Shown in pieces: positions 32,057-45,440 of a stretch of 64,000 bases of DNA. How positions within the stretch are numbered: position 1 is the stretch's first letter; each line of letters begins with the position of its first letter. A program made the translations under genes and the position numbers. The notes below the pieces were generated by a model, which saw nothing but the letters and a program-made list of their open reading frames with translations, was not told the origin of the DNA and did not search any database. This stretch comes from Pilaira anomala (taxonomy: Eukaryota > Mucoromycota > Mucoromycetes > Mucorales > Mucoraceae). The stretch covers positions 62,001 through 126,000 of the forward strand of contig JAIXMQ010000027.1 of the NCBI GenBank assembly GCA_025716855.1, in the 5' to 3' direction.

Positions 32057-33071
32057 ATGGTGGTGCTATTTACTGAGTTTATATCTGCGCCACAAGATGT
32101 ACACACAATAGTCCATTCAATATATTTTGATTTGCTTTTTCAGCTGTACTTATTACTTTATCTCTTATCTATGACAAACTTTCTTTTACCTTTACGCTTT
32201 CAATTTATTGTTGGACTTCAACAACGACAAATTAGTTTTATTGAACAAGCTATAGCCTTAGCCATAAAGAAAGACGCTAAACTTACTATTGCCATTACAT
32301 GTGAAGAGATAAAGTCTAATTTAGCTTGTCTCGATGCTGTTTGGGAAAAAATTCAAGTGTTCCTGGGATCTCTTTATGTTGTGCAGTTAAATACAAGTTA
32401 TCAAGCAGGAAAACCTTTATTTGACTGTAATGTTGTATTTCAAGACATTTGTGGCTATCCTGTTCATCTTGAACCTTACATTACTGCTGTTTGTGTAGTC
32501 GAAAAAGGTAAAAAAATAACAATAGAAAAAAAGTAACATTGACTAAAAAAAAACGATGATGCTATAGATAAGGAACAAGTGAATGTTTGGAATGCTGAAA
32601 GAACTGACTCGCCTTTAGACTGTCATGTTTTGACAGATAGCCATAAAGATAAGCATATCGAATTGACTGAAAACACAGGACCTATTGAACCTTTAGTCTT
32701 TAAGCGCGTTGCTGTTGGGGGTACATTTGATCATCTTCATGCTGGTCATAAAATTTTGTTAACGATGACTGCCATTTTATCAAAAGAATGTATGGTAGTA
32801 GGTGTAACAGGTATAAATAGTCAAAAACAGAAGAAAACAAATGTAATTAATGTTTTTATTAGATGATTGTATGTTGACGAAAAAGAAACACCGAGAATTA
32901 ATTGATTCAACAGAGAAGAGAGTCAAAACAGTTCAAGAGTATTTAAATTTAGTTAAACGAACGATTAATTATATAGTCGTACCCATTACAGATCCCTTTG
33001 GACCTACAGTGACAGATCCTGAAATCGATGCACTGGTGGTATCTAAAGAAACATTAAAAGGAGGGGATTTA

Positions 33072-33107
<36 letters not shown>

Positions 33108-33326
33108 GGTTTATTTATTTATATATATATATATTAATTTGTAATATTAGTGAATAATGAAAGAGATATGCGTGGTTATCCTCCATTAGAATTAAGAATT
33201 ATTGATGTTATTTCATCCGAGAATGCATCAGTCGAGGATAAAGATATGGATGTATTAAAGATTAGTTCTAGTTGGATTAGAGAGTATATTGCTAAAAATA
33301 AAGATCAACCACGGTCGACATCATAA
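32057..33326 (+). CDS. Phosphopantetheine adenylyltransferase (CoA synthesis)
   Basis: Four exons (32057-32507, 32568-32810, 32863-33072, 33151-33326) give 359 aa. The C-terminal half is a nucleotidyltransferase: VAVGGTFDHLHAGHKILL carries the T/H-x-G-H signature. It is followed by LTKKKHRELIDSTEKRVKTV, DPFGPTVTDPEIDALVVSKE and ISSSWIREYI, as in yeast Cab4. It transfers AMP to 4'-phosphopantetheine, the fourth step of CoA synthesis. The N-terminal half is a divergent domain found in fungal and animal enzymes. The first about 35 residues are hydrophobic and the exact start is uncertain; an unseen upstream exon is possible. The last 22 bp of coding sequence overlap the 3' end of the sulfotransferase gene on the other strand. 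Confidence 0.88.
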
Positions 33327-34893
33327 ATCCAAGCGTTAAAGTTGGTTTTACTATGATCGAATATATCAATTAATTTATCGTTTAAGTGTCTAAATACTCT
33401 TTGTAATCTGTAACGAGTTGATAATTTTGGTTCTTCATTTACATTGATTAAAGAAAAGAATGGCTGAATTTTAGAATGATGATGATGATGATAATGATGA
33501 TTTTTTGGTTTAATTGTTGATTGTATGTTTTGTATTGAGTTGAATGATAATAATTCTTGTTCTGTTAATTGATCATCTTGATAAAAATTCCTTTCTGCGA
33601 AAAATGTTGGATCAATATCAAGGAATTTTGATAATTGTTGAAATGAGCTTGATGGATTTAAAAGAATATCTTCGGTTCTGATAATAAATAACTGTGATGA
33701 TGGAAAATGATTTAAAAAAGGCTCAAGTGCTGGATAATACATTCCTTTTGACAAAAAATTAAATCCTAATTGATCATCGTTTGACACTTTCCAAGAAGCT
33801 CTAATTTCACTCCCTTTATGACATCTTATAAATCCTTCCCATCCCGTCTGTGTACTCGTGTGTCCACATCGACGTAAGATAGGTAATTCTAGATCAATCA
33901 AACTTTCAAATGTCAATTTTGAATCATTTAGTCCTAAGAAATAGTTTGTTATTCATCGTTTCCATACTCTATTTACTGTATTATTATTATTTTTTTTTTA
34001 CTTGAATTTTCAAAAAGGTATTGAGAATAGGCTCTTGCAATCGGTTCTCTCAAAAAAAATACAAGCTAATAATATATATAAGTGTGTGTGTGTGTGTGTG
34101 TGTGTGTAAGATTAAAAATTAACATATTACAGATGTATATATAAAGCTTACCTTGACATGTGGTAAAGTATCCTTAATTCGTTTTGCAGTAACATGACTA
34201 TTATATAAATAGTGAGGAGCATTTTCTCCTACAATCCAATTCTGTTTCTCTTCCATTGTTGTTAATACATGTTGCTTTAAGAAAGGAAATTGAGAAATAT
34301 AAGTTTCAAATGCGTTGGCTTCGTCGAATTCTTCTTTATCAAATATATGAGTTGGATCAACACTATTATCAACTGAAGCTTTAGCGACTTGCGGGTGTTG
34401 TTTCAGCATTTGAAATACGTAAGAAGCACCAGCAAATTCACTGCCTGCAAATATAAAGGAAGGCACAGGCTTTGCGCAAGATTTTGTATACTTTTGAGAA
34501 TGAGGACAATTTCTAGGATAATACACTGAAACATAAGTTAGTGTAATAACGAATACAAATGTGTGTGTTTTTACGTTTTGGATTAGCTGGGTGATTAGTA
34601 GGTTGGTTGGTGATGTAACTCTTCCATTTTTTACGGGAAGTAAAAGGAGCAAATATAGTTTGGTCGTCGTTTTGGTCAATGTGACCCCAAGAAAAGTTGG
34701 TTGAATTCATAATAATGAATGTACCTAAACAAGCAGCTAATAAAGAAATAAAAAAGTATTGCCACTTGAAAACTATTTTTATATTTCCAGTAGTTGTAGT
34801 TTGTATTCTACCGCCCGTTATAAAGGCAAATGAAGCTAGGAACATGTTTTTTAGATTCCATTTTGGTACTTTCTGTATACAAGATGACTGCAT
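33305..34893 (-). CDS. Golgi-type sulfotransferase, type II membrane protein
   Basis: Four exons (34893-34575, 34525-34152, 34065-34002, 33933-33305) give 461 aa. A single membrane segment (WQYFFISLLAACLGTFIIMN) after a short basic N-terminus marks a type II anchor. The lumenal domain contains PSFIFAGSEFAGASYVF (5'-phosphosulfate loop position), WIVGENAPHYLY, and VFFLREPIARAYSQYL (3'-phosphate-binding Arg/Ser). This is the Sulfotransfer_1 family, with the RxPxxRAxSxY pattern of heparan-sulfate-type enzymes. It should move sulfate from PAPS to a carbohydrate or protein; the acceptor is unknown. The first loop has GSEFAG where GTxKxG is usual. A TG microsatellite lies in the intron near 34083-34108. 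Confidence 0.8.
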
Positions 34894-35173
34894 TGAACAA
34901 TAACAAAAAAAAAAAAAAAAAAAAAATAGAACTCCCCAACTTCAAAAAAAAAAAAACCTTATTTAAAAAGATTGTATATGTGTAACATTTAGCAGAGCCT
35001 ATCCCTTTTTGTCCCCTTCCCCTTTGTTTTCTTCGTTTTTTTTTTATATTGAAAAATGAGTTTAACAGTTACTCCTTTTATTTCACTCAATTTCTCTCTC
35101 TTTTTCCTCTTTTTTTTCTTTTTTTTAAACCAAAAACTCTGATCTCTTTTTTTTTTAATTATATTTACATTAT

Positions 35174-35920
35174 ATGATTGTTCATTTTTATATTGTTAGT
35201 TTACGATGGAGACCACCAAAAATATTGATCGATGAAGAATTGCTGTCAAGAAATTTATCTGTATTTGTAAATATATGCTTGTGTAGCATGATGATTATAT
35301 ATTAAATAATTGTTAATTAGTTACCCAACACAATTGTTGAAGCTCGGATGGATCAAATTCATCGACTTGTTCGAAATCATTGTCCTTCACATCATATCGA
35401 TTTTTATATATTCTTGTTAGCAGTCGTTTGTATCATTTGTTCAGCTATTTTTACATTTATTGCGAGATCACTCAATATTTCAATGTGGTGTCCACTTATA
35501 CTCCTTTTGGTTCCAACCGGATTAAGTTTTTGGACAAGTAAAAGAAGGTCCACATTGATTATAAAAATCAAAGAGGTGAAAAGAGAAAAAGAAAAAAAAA
35601 CCAACTTGCTTAATTTATACAGATTACATTACTAACGTTACCTTTAGTTCGAGAGTAGATTAAAAAAGACATTGTACGAATTTAATACAAACGATTCAAA
35701 TCATCGCATCAGTTGGTCACTAGAAAGAGTTCCAATTGAACACGCTCCTTGTAGGTCTGCTCGATTTTGTTTAATGATTCATATCACGGAGTTAGATCCC
35801 GAATTAGGTATTTATGGTGAAGAATTGCCATCATATCAAGTCGCTACAAATAATATCGTCTTACCGCCAAGTTACGAAGCTACACTAATAAGAGCACCAG
35901 AACCAGCTGTTCTTTTGTAA
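35174..35920 (+). CDS. Two-pass membrane protein with PPxY motif
   Basis: Three exons (35174-35266, 35321-35575, 35648-35920) give 206 aa. The N-terminus is basic (SLRWRPPKILIDEELLSRNL). Two hydrophobic segments follow (IFLLAVVCIICSAIFTFIAR and WCPLILLLVPTGLSFW). The cytosol-like tail ends with LPSYQVATNNIVLPPSYEA; PPSY is a PPxY motif that binds WW domains of Nedd4/Rsp5 ligases. The layout resembles small Rsp5 adaptors or similar membrane proteins, but no family is recognised. The first exon could be extended by unseen upstream sequence. Confidence 0.65.
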
Positions 35921-36073
35921 CCACTCTATATTCCTTTTTTTTTTTTTATACATTTTATTTTTTAATTTTTTTTTTTTATTATCATTAAATCATTTACGAA
36001 TGCGAGTGCGAGAGCGCGAGCTAGAGAAAGGTCAGAGAAAAGAGAGCTTGAATGCAAAACAATAATAAACAAA

Positions 36074-36503
36074 TTATTCTTTTTTTTCAATGACCTTGTC
36101 TGTAATAAACGGCTGAGGATGTTTATTATACAATGGCCAAGGTGGAATCACAACCTATATATTACATTAGTTTTCACTCTTCATCTTATATTAGGTTAAC
36201 TTACTAAAGCTGTAAGAACAAGCCCTACTGCAAAGATCATCATAACCATTTGAAGAGACTGTAAAGAATATCCAACTATAAAACTGATAATCTATTAAAA
36301 AAAGGTGAATTAGAACATGTAAAGTTAACAAAACACCATTATATTTACTCCAGACGCAATTAATAAATAATGTGTCAAATGTTCAGCTAACCGTTGTCCT
36401 TCAAAATCCTTTTAAAAAAAAATAAAAACTCGTTTAATAATTTGTCAATTCGATTCCTTTATTCTATTACAATTGTACACTCAATAAAGTCTGCTAAGGT
36501 CAT
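36074..36503 (-). CDS. SPC1: Signal peptidase complex subunit SPC1/SPCS1
   Basis: Four exons (36503-36471, 36408-36349, 36291-36205, 36154-36074) give only 86 aa and are easily missed because no exon exceeds 87 nt. The assembled protein has the family core DFEGQRLAEHLTHYLL, then two membrane segments (IISFIVGYSLQSL; MVMMIFAVGLVLTALVV) and the conserved PPWPLYNKHP after the second segment, as in SPCS1. The subunit sits in the ER membrane and supports signal peptidase. The first exon encodes 11 residues and rests on phase and splice sites; the rest is secure. Confidence 0.87.
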
Positions 36504-37010
36504 TCTTATTCAATAGATTTATTAAAAGAAAAAGAGGTAAAAGTGCGAGTACAAACACGTACTTTTATAGCTGAGTTATAAAATGTGTATAGAAGATTGA
36601 TGCACTGCTACTTTTGAACAATCTGACAACCACAGTTTTAATTGTTTAACACCAATATGGGCATATTGAATACATTAGCACCAGGAATATATTCTTTTTA
36701 TTTCCAAAAGAAGTTTACTAGAATGACATTGAAAAAAAAAACCTTTTTTCAGCAACAACTAATATTTGCTTACAAGTTGTTGGAAATGTAAGTATTTTCT
36801 TTAAGGTTTCAATGTTGAATAGATAAGTCAAAGCACATTTTATTTTTGGAGTATAAAGGTTTCAATGTTAGAAGATTACAACTTTAGGCGAACAATGAAA
36901 CATGAACTATTATGAATATCATTTTTGGGTGGAAGTAAAAGTTGTCGTACATTTAAATCAAAAAAAAAAATCCAAACTGTGCTTTCCCTTATTTCTTTCG
37001 TATAAACATT
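36504..37010. other. Intergenic, SPC1 / VPS2 divergent region
   Basis: AT-rich with no gene seen. It holds the promoters of SPC1 (-) and VPS2 (+). Confidence 0.35.
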
Positions 37011-37649
37011 ATGGTAAAAAAATAAAATAAAAAACAGGTAATAATGAGGGGTCATTAATACATATAAGTTAGGAATTCTTATTTGGAAAGAAAAAAACAC
37101 CTGCCGAGCTTTTACGCCAACACCAACGAGCCATAACCAAAGCTCAAAGAGAATTAGACCGCGAAAGAGAAAAGTTGGAACGACAAGAAAAGAAACTGAT
37201 TGCAGATATAAAGAAATCTGCTAAATCCAATCAGATGGGTGCATGTAAAGTCATGGCAAAAGATTTAGTCCGTACTCGACGTAACGTACAAAAGTTTTAT
37301 CAAATGAAAACACAATTACAAGCTGTTGGTTTACGTATTCAAACCCTTCGTTCCAGTCAACAAATGGCTGAAGCCATGAAGGGTGCCACAAAGGCCATGG
37401 GTTCTATGAATAGACAAATGAACCTGCCTAAAATCCAACAAATTATGATGGAATTCGAAAGAGAGAGTGAAATGATGGATATGAAGGATGAAATGATGGG
37501 TGATGCCATTGACGATGCATTCGAAGAAGATGAAGACGAAGAAGAATCGGACGAGATTGTTAATAAGGTTTTGGACGAAATTGGAATTAGCTTTAACCAA
37601 GAGGTATTTGGAATATTTAAGATATGCTTAGTTCCTGTTATTAATTTTG

Positions 37650-37683
<34 letters not shown>

Positions 37684-37824
37684 CTTTCAGAAGTGCCTAC
37701 AGGAATTAAGCAAACAGAAGCACCTAGTGCTGCTCCCGCAGAAAGAATAGCACAGGCTGAAGGCGGTTTATCAGCCGATGATGCTGCTTTACAAGCCAGA
37801 TTAGATAATTTGAGAAGAGAATAA
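37011..37824 (+). CDS. VPS2: ESCRT-III subunit VPS2 (CHMP2)
   Basis: Three exons (37011-37013, 37073-37603, 37684-37824) give 224 aa. The first coding exon is ATG alone, followed by gtaaaa; splicing yields MEFLFGKKKTPAELLRQHQR, matching the Vps2/CHMP2 start (M-x-x-LFGRRKTPEEMLRQNQR). Further matches are KLIADIKKSAKSNQMGACKV, AKDLVRTRRNVQKF, AMKGATKAMGSMNRQ and the acidic DDAFEEDEDEEESDEIV. The C-terminal RLDNLRRE is a MIT-interacting motif that recruits Vps4. The protein polymerises on endosomal membranes in multivesicular body formation. The upstream start was chosen by homology, since no other ATG yields the conserved N-terminus. Confidence 0.93.
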
Positions 37825-37848
37825 AATACCCTCATTGTATTACGTTTA

Positions 37849-40800
37849 TTATGTTAATTTTGTATAACTTGGTGGTGCAATTCTTCTCTTGATCATTTTT
37901 ACAATATATAATGGACAACTACTCACTGCTGTAATTACTGCAACTTTCCATACAAATCGACTGGTTAAAATAAATTTCATATCTATACAACAACAAAATA
38001 TTAGAAACATTTTTTTTAAAAAAAAAAGTGCTTTTTCTTTACCAAAGTAAGTGGGTAATAACCACATGGATCCAAAGTATATAAGCACAGTAATAATCTC
38101 GGCTAAAATCATAAACTTGTGCCAAGTATTAATTTCTAAGGCAACCATTAACAATTCATTGAAAATCAATGCGGTAAAAGAGATGGCTACAATATGAATA
38201 AATTCATCTTCAAATAAAATAATTGATAAAATCATAATGGCACCGCCTTGATACACACTAATCAATAGCCATGTAAAGAAAGTACGATACGATAATGATC
38301 GACCCTTTGTTAAATCCTTGTATAATTCAGGGTACATCATCGCAATTTCCTCGCTCACATCTTGATCCAATACAAGCGAGAATACAGGTGCATTTGTATA
38401 CAGTGTAGCGTATCCAACAATTAACATGCCTTGATATAAAGCAATAGGTGCAAAGTAAAATAATGCTGAAAATACAGCTTGCATGACTGAAATAATTAAA
38501 CCACGATGAATAACAAATTGTGATAATTTTGCTGATCTTTTATAACTGTTTCTTCCATGCCATACTAGTATAAAAAAATGTTAACCATTTGTTTATAAAT
38601 AATAAATAATAGAACTTACAAAGTAACTTTGTTAAATGACTAAATTGGGTAATTGAAAAATCAGCTGCTAAAGACGCTTGCTTTCCTTCTTTACCAACAA
38701 TACCAACACCAACATCAGCTGCTTGAATCATGCTCACATCATTACCACCATCACCAATACAAAGTACTCTCTTTTTAGTATATTCTTTGATTAAACGTGT
38801 AATGTCAGCCTAATTATCTGTTAAGTATGGTTAAACAGATTGGTCGAAATATATCAAATTACCTTTTGAGTGGGTGAACAACGACAACATACAACGACAG
38901 GCAACATAGTTACCATCTCAATAAATTCATCGATACAGTTATCTAGACAAAGCTGCAAAGATTCACCATCGATAACGAGACAATTGTCAGTTTTTGTTCG
39001 AAGATTATCAATTTCGTCGATAGCCTCCATTGCGGTTTTTACTATATGAAAAATGTTATCATACTTTTCTTTTTAAACTTTCATGAAGTAACTTACGTTT
39101 TGATATGGTGTGAATACCTTGATTTCGAGAGACTAACTTGGATGAGATGGCAATACAAGTAGCTGTTTCAATTTTATCACCTGTCAACATCCAAACTTTC
39201 AAACCAGCATTTCTCATTTGTTCCAAGGTATTCTTGACACCATCTTGTAATTTATCTTCTACGCCTGTTAAACCTAACAATTCTAAATTTGATTCCAACA
39301 AGGACTCTACTACAGATTGTTTCAACATATTTCTATCATGAAGAGATACTTCGGCTTCATGAAACTTATTAGTAAAATCTTGATAAGATTCTTCTGACAA
39401 ACTTTTTTTCGCTACAACTAAAGTACGAAGACCTTCTCTTGCCATATTATCACATTCTTCATCTAACCAATCATTGTATTGTACAATTCTTGCCATGACT
39501 GCATCAGCACCCTTTTCATAAAATACAATTTCTTGCGTTTGTTTGTTACGAACGATAATACCCATACGTTTAGTTTCACTCGTGAAAGGAAAGATGTTTA
39601 AAACATCAAAAGATAAAATTTCTCCAGTTGCATCTACACGTAATTGAATTGTATTCACATCTCGATTCACAAGTGTTAAACCCATATGTTCTGTCCATTT
39701 TACAATCGCTACTTCATCAGGACTAGATGCTTGGTATGTGATATTACCATCAATATCAACAACTGGTGTCACATTATGACAGAGTGCCAGAGCCTGTACA
39801 ATATCTCGCACACGGACTGAGATATTTCTACGACCTTTTGCAGTTAATAAATCTTGAGGTCCAAAAGCAGTTGCCAAATGTGTTTGAATTTCATCCATTG
39901 TATCTAAACTATATGACATAGTACCCATATGTAACTTTTTCAATTCCATATCGTTTTGTGTTAAGGTGCCGGTTTTATCCGTCAATAAGTACTCAACTCG
40001 TCCCAACTCTTCTGGTAATGTACTGGTACGAACAATAGTTCCCATAATTTCTTGATCGTGTTCAATCTGACGGGAATATACCGTTTTACCCATATCTAAA
40101 TTAACACGTAAACTAGAAAAAGATATATATATATATTAATAAGAGGATCAAATCTTGACAGTAATGTATTTTTACCCGATAGGAATAATAGAGGAAAATA
40201 GAATTAAAAATCTGAAAACATAAATATACCAAACACCACGGAATCCATTAAATCCAACCATAATGACAGAAAGCGCCAATGTAACAATAAATAAAATCTT
40301 GGCAAGTTGATTGATTTCTTTATCGATTAAACCTACTTTTGTCTTGGGATGATTGGTGTTCATGACAGCACGGGTCTCTTTACCTGTATAAATTACAAAT
40401 CCAATAGCAGACCCTGATGCTAATACTGTATTTGTCCACATTGTGTTTTCTACACCCAAAGGCTCAATACGTTCTGATCCAGTTGCATGATCCATAATAG
40501 AAATCGTACCAACAAAATTATGAATATCCTTGTGTGGTGCATCAGCTTTTATTGTTATTATTGTTAATAGATTGTTAATAAATATAGTTAAATAATTTCT
40601 TACCATAGACATGTCCTTTGACATCTAATAAATCATTATCTGAATGTAATTTTTGTAAATGAGGAATTGCTAAACGTAATTTCCAGTCTGTTTCACCATC
40701 CAATTGATCTGTTCTAATAAAACTAGCTCCACTCTCCTCTGTTGTTCTTAATAAAATCATATCAGCAGGAATCTATATTTTTATTAGTAATTATGCGTCT

Positions 40801-41735
40801 TTTTTTGTACTACAACATACTCTTTGATCTTTCATGATATGAATTAAATCTCCCACTCGAATCTTGGAACTTGGTATACTTTGTAATCCCGAAGATGTTA
40901 ATCTACGGTAAAGTTGAGAGTTTGCTTCTTTATCACGTTTATAACGGTGATAATCATCCAATGCTTCTTTACTAATTGTAATCAATAGAACAAAACACAA
41001 TGGTCCAAAGTAAGTGAGAATATAACCTATACGTATATATATATATATATATAGTTGTAAGGAATTTATCATCATTTTACAATAAAATACTGAGCTTTAC
41101 CAATTTTTAATGCGGGTACAAACTGAGAGAGAGCAACAAGTAAGAAATACATGTTGAAAAAGATAGCAAACTACACAGAAAAAAAAGGAAGACTTAGTAA
41201 AGTGAAGGAGTAAACCATGGTATTTGGCATTTACTTGTTCAAACAATACAATGGGAATAAAAGTAAAAACATTGTATTTTTGGTTAATAATAACGTTGGC
41301 TGGGTACTTTTTCTTTTCCTTGTCTATAACATAAAAAAAAAAAGCTTTAAATATAACTGAAATACAAGCATAAAATAGAAAAAATACCTCCAGCTTGTAA
41401 TGAAATAGTTCTTGGCTTATATACTTTTTTGCTTTGGAATCGTGCAAAGAAACTTGTTGCTTTTTTTTTCTTTTCAACTTTAGGTTGCCTTGAAGGTATT
41501 TCAGAAGAAGGTGTGGTAGGTGAATCAATAAGGTTAAGCTACTCTCAAATAAAGACAAAAAAAGAATTAGTATTCTTGGCAAACGAACAGTTGTAAAACA
41601 TACAGCAGCTTCTTCATCTAATAAAGGATCTTCATCACTGTGTATAGAGTCTGATGTCCGATGCTTCCTACCGTCAGTACGGTTAGAAAACGGCATTATT
41701 TTACGTAAAGCAATCGGCCGTGAATCTCTAAACAT
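37849..41735 (-). CDS. NEO1: P4-ATPase phospholipid flippase NEO1/ATP9
   Basis: Twelve exons (41735-41604, 41538-41388, 41323-41235, 41170-41101, 41026-40821, 40772-40604, 40545-40176, 40112-39097, 39041-38863, 38809-38620, 38564-38043, 37982-37849) give 1,075 aa. Motifs in order: [14 protein letters not shown] (actuator), [12 protein letters not shown] (phosphorylated Asp), [31 protein letters not shown] and [19 protein letters not shown]. The last six membrane spans end with the NEO1-type [20 protein letters not shown]. The short cytosolic N-terminus has Ser and acidic residues. NEO1 moves phosphatidylethanolamine/serine in Golgi and endosome membranes and acts without a Cdc50 subunit. It is convergent with VPS2 (24 bp between stops) and divergent from the HECT gene. 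Confidence 0.95.
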
Positions 41736-41872
41736 GATCTTTTTTTATTTGTATTATGTTCTGCACTTAAAAGAAAGAAAAAAAAATGAAAGCCATGCAG
41801 AAATACGAATTTAAAGTTGATTCTATTTTATAGTCACGGGTTATTTTTTTTTTTTTTTTTTGCTTTTTTTTT

Positions 41873-44800
41873 ATGTTAAGTATGTTTACATCAACAAATT
41901 CAACAAAGAAAAAGTTTATAGAGACAACAAGATTGGAACGAGAGAAACGAGAGAATGAACGAAAAGAAAAGGAAGAGTTGACAAAACGAGTTGCAGCGGC
42001 AAAAGTGATTCAACGTTGGTGGAAAAGAAGAGAGCGTAATAAACAATGTAGAACAGAAAGTTGGCAATGGTGGGAAGCACAACGTAAAACTGAATTTGGT
42101 ATCATTGATTTTTTACAGTTTCTTGGATTTTACTGTTTCTTGACCGGAAAAACTCCTGATACCAATCAATTAAAAATCGTAGTGAAGTACTTGACTACCA
42201 ACAAATTCGGCAAGAACAAGATACCTTATTTTACACTACTAATTGACATGAGATATATGGCGAGAGCAAGAAAGTATTTAGAGGTTATAATTATGCAATG
42301 CATACAAACTTCAACTAATTCAAATGATTTAACTTCGTTTGGACCTGAATTAACTTTTTTATTACAATATTTAAACCCAAAAACTTACCAAACAAAACAT
42401 ATGATTGACCCATATCATGTCATCGATATACCCGACAAAATACTCTCTAGTTTTGGTCAATCTATTCTAAAGACAACTTTATGTCAGTTTAATTTACGCC
42501 CTTCATTCATTCTTTGTGTACAAGAAATCATTAAATTGGAAGAACGTTCTACAAAAGATGTAACTCGTATCAAGGCAATGAAACTATGGTTAACAACAAT
42601 GACAAGGTTAACGCTTTTTCCAATTGAACATGCAGAAGCAACCTCTGATGCATTAGATACTGCTACAGCAGCACATTTTTTATGGACCAATACATTAGCT
42701 GTACCTTATATTACTTGTCTAATTAGCACAATGATGGTAGATAGATTGCGTCCTTGGGCGTTGAATACGATGCCATTATTATTAAAACAAATGGATTTTA
42801 TTTCAATTGATTTAAGTGGCAATGGTACTTTATTTTTACTAGCAAATCTAATTGAATTATTGAAATCGGATCAAGTGGTAGAACTCACAACTTCATTAAT
42901 TGTATATATCGAACCTTATTTTTCTGACAAACAGACACCTTCATACCCTCATTATCATCCTATATTCAAATGGTCAAAAGCAACCTGGGGAAACACAATC
43001 CCTTCCATTACATTTGATAAAGTCATGAAACAAATCGAATTCATTTGGTCAAGATCATTTATGGATCAAGTGTTTGCTGATATCATTACTTTTGAACAAA
43101 CGTCAAGTACTGCCAAAAAACTATTTAAATCAAGTGGTGGTGATATTGCCTTATTCTCTATTCAGGTGGAATCCATCTTTTCTTTATATATACAATTGAC
43201 AAATTTATTCAAAGCACATCGAAAAGTCATTTTTTATCGTATTGCTTTTACCAGTAAGTTAATGCCCCAATTATGGAAACTAATGAATCAATTTGGTCCC
43301 AAAGGGAATATGATTATTTACTTGGAAGCTGCTAAACAAAAGGATATTAACAAGGAGCCTCTTGTTCAAGTACTTAAAGTATTTTGTGAATCATGTTCTA
43401 TTGTTTTCTTGTAAGAATATATATAACACGAACATACATGTTATTTACATCTATTATTGTTATTCTAGAACATTAGACGATGTAGATATATTCACTCACC
43501 AAAAACCTTTTTCACCAAATGATTTAATTCAAATAAGTTCATTTTTAAATAATTTTTACTTTTCATTAATTAAACAACAAACGGATATACCAACTGAAAT
43601 TCCACCTGCTGCGGATTCATTTAAATCAGCCAGAAGATTGTTACTCCAAATTTACGATTTAGACCTGCACCATCCATTTTGTCCTCCCAATCATTGGTTA
43701 TTGATTTCTATGTCTAAAGGTATGAAGTCATTCTTTTCTTCCCTCTTTAGTGAATCAGCCAACAGCAAAAGCAGCACGTCTTCTGCTTCTCTGTTTTTAT
43801 CTAGTTTAAGGCAAGGTGATCCTGTACCATTACGCATTTTGCAGTTGATGCCTCATACTGTATCATTTGATATGCGTCTCAAAATATTTCGTGATTGGAT
43901 TGCTCTTGATAAATCAATCATTATCACTCAAAACAATGGTAAAATTGTGACAGTAAGAAGAGGTCAGGTGTTGGAAGACGGATTTTATGCATTGTCAGGT
44001 CTATCCCCTTCTGCGTGGAAAGGGACTATTCGTGTTTCATTTGTTAATGAACTTGGTGTAGGTGAAATAGGTATCGATCAAGGTGGTCCCTTCAAAGGTA
44101 TTTCTCCCATCTATCTACTAAGTATATATACCATTTAACTCTGATTTATTATAGATTTTATTACCATGCTTATTGCTGAAGCATTTGAACCTAATTTTGG
44201 TTTATTTTCTTCCACAAAATTAAATAGTTTTTATCCGAGTGCTATATCAAGTGTTCATGGTCGAAATTATATCCAAATTTTTGAGTTTATTGGAAAGGTA
44301 AATATAACAGTTTACATGTATGAGCTAAACTATGTCGTTAACCTGGGCTGCTGGTAGGTCATAGGCAAAGCATTATATGAAGGCATATTATTAGATGTAA
44401 AATTTGCTGGATTTTTGTTAGCTAGATTATTAGGACGTAACGTATTTTTAGAAGAGTTAAAAGAGCTTGATGCAGAAGTCTGGAAAAACTTGACCTTCAT
44501 TAAACATTATGAAGGAGATGTTGAAGAACTGGGATTAACTTTTGAAGCAGATGAGAATGTTTTTGGTAAAATAGAATCACACGAGTTAAAATATGTAAGT
44601 ACATCACACCAAATAAAGTCTAGTAGTATATCTAAAATTAATTCCTGTAATGAATGAAAAGAAAGGGAGTAATACAGCGGTAACAAACAGTAACAAGATC
44701 GAGTATGTTTACTTGATGGCAGATTATAAATTAAATCAACGTGCCAAAGAACAAACAAAAGCATTTATTCATGGTTTTAGAACTGTTATTTCAGAAAGTT

Positions 44801-45401
44801 GGATTAAATTGTTTTCCCCTCCCGAATTACAACGAGTTTTATCTGGTGAAGATACTGATTTTGGTACATTTTTATCAAATCATTCTTATTTTTACTCTTT
44901 TATTAACTTGTTTTTTTTTAAAAAAAAAACAAAGATATATCTGATTTACGTAAACATACAAAGTATCAAGATGGTTATTTCGATCTTCATTATGTGATTC
45001 GACTTTTGTGGCAAATTGTGGGAGAATTTTCTTCTGCGGAAAAACGTGCGTTTTTAAAATTCACAACGGGTTGTCCTAAACCTCCTTTAGGTGGATTCCA
45101 GTATCTCCAACCACCTTTTACGATAAGAATGGTTTCAACGGATACAACAGAAACTACAAAGTCCATAAATTCCTTCTTCTCGTCAAGCATAAACCGATCT
45201 GGGAGACTACCTTCAAGCTCCACATGGTAAGTGTTTTTTTTTTCATGGGAATTAATAATTTTATGAATCTAACCTGTTTCTTGATAGTTTTAATTTGTTA
45301 AAGTTACCAGGTAAATAATTTAAAGTTTTATTTGTTACTTCATATTAATTTTTATTATAGCATACACAAAAAAGTCGCTTTTGAAAGAAAAATTATTATA
45401 C

Positions 45402-45440
<39 letters not shown>

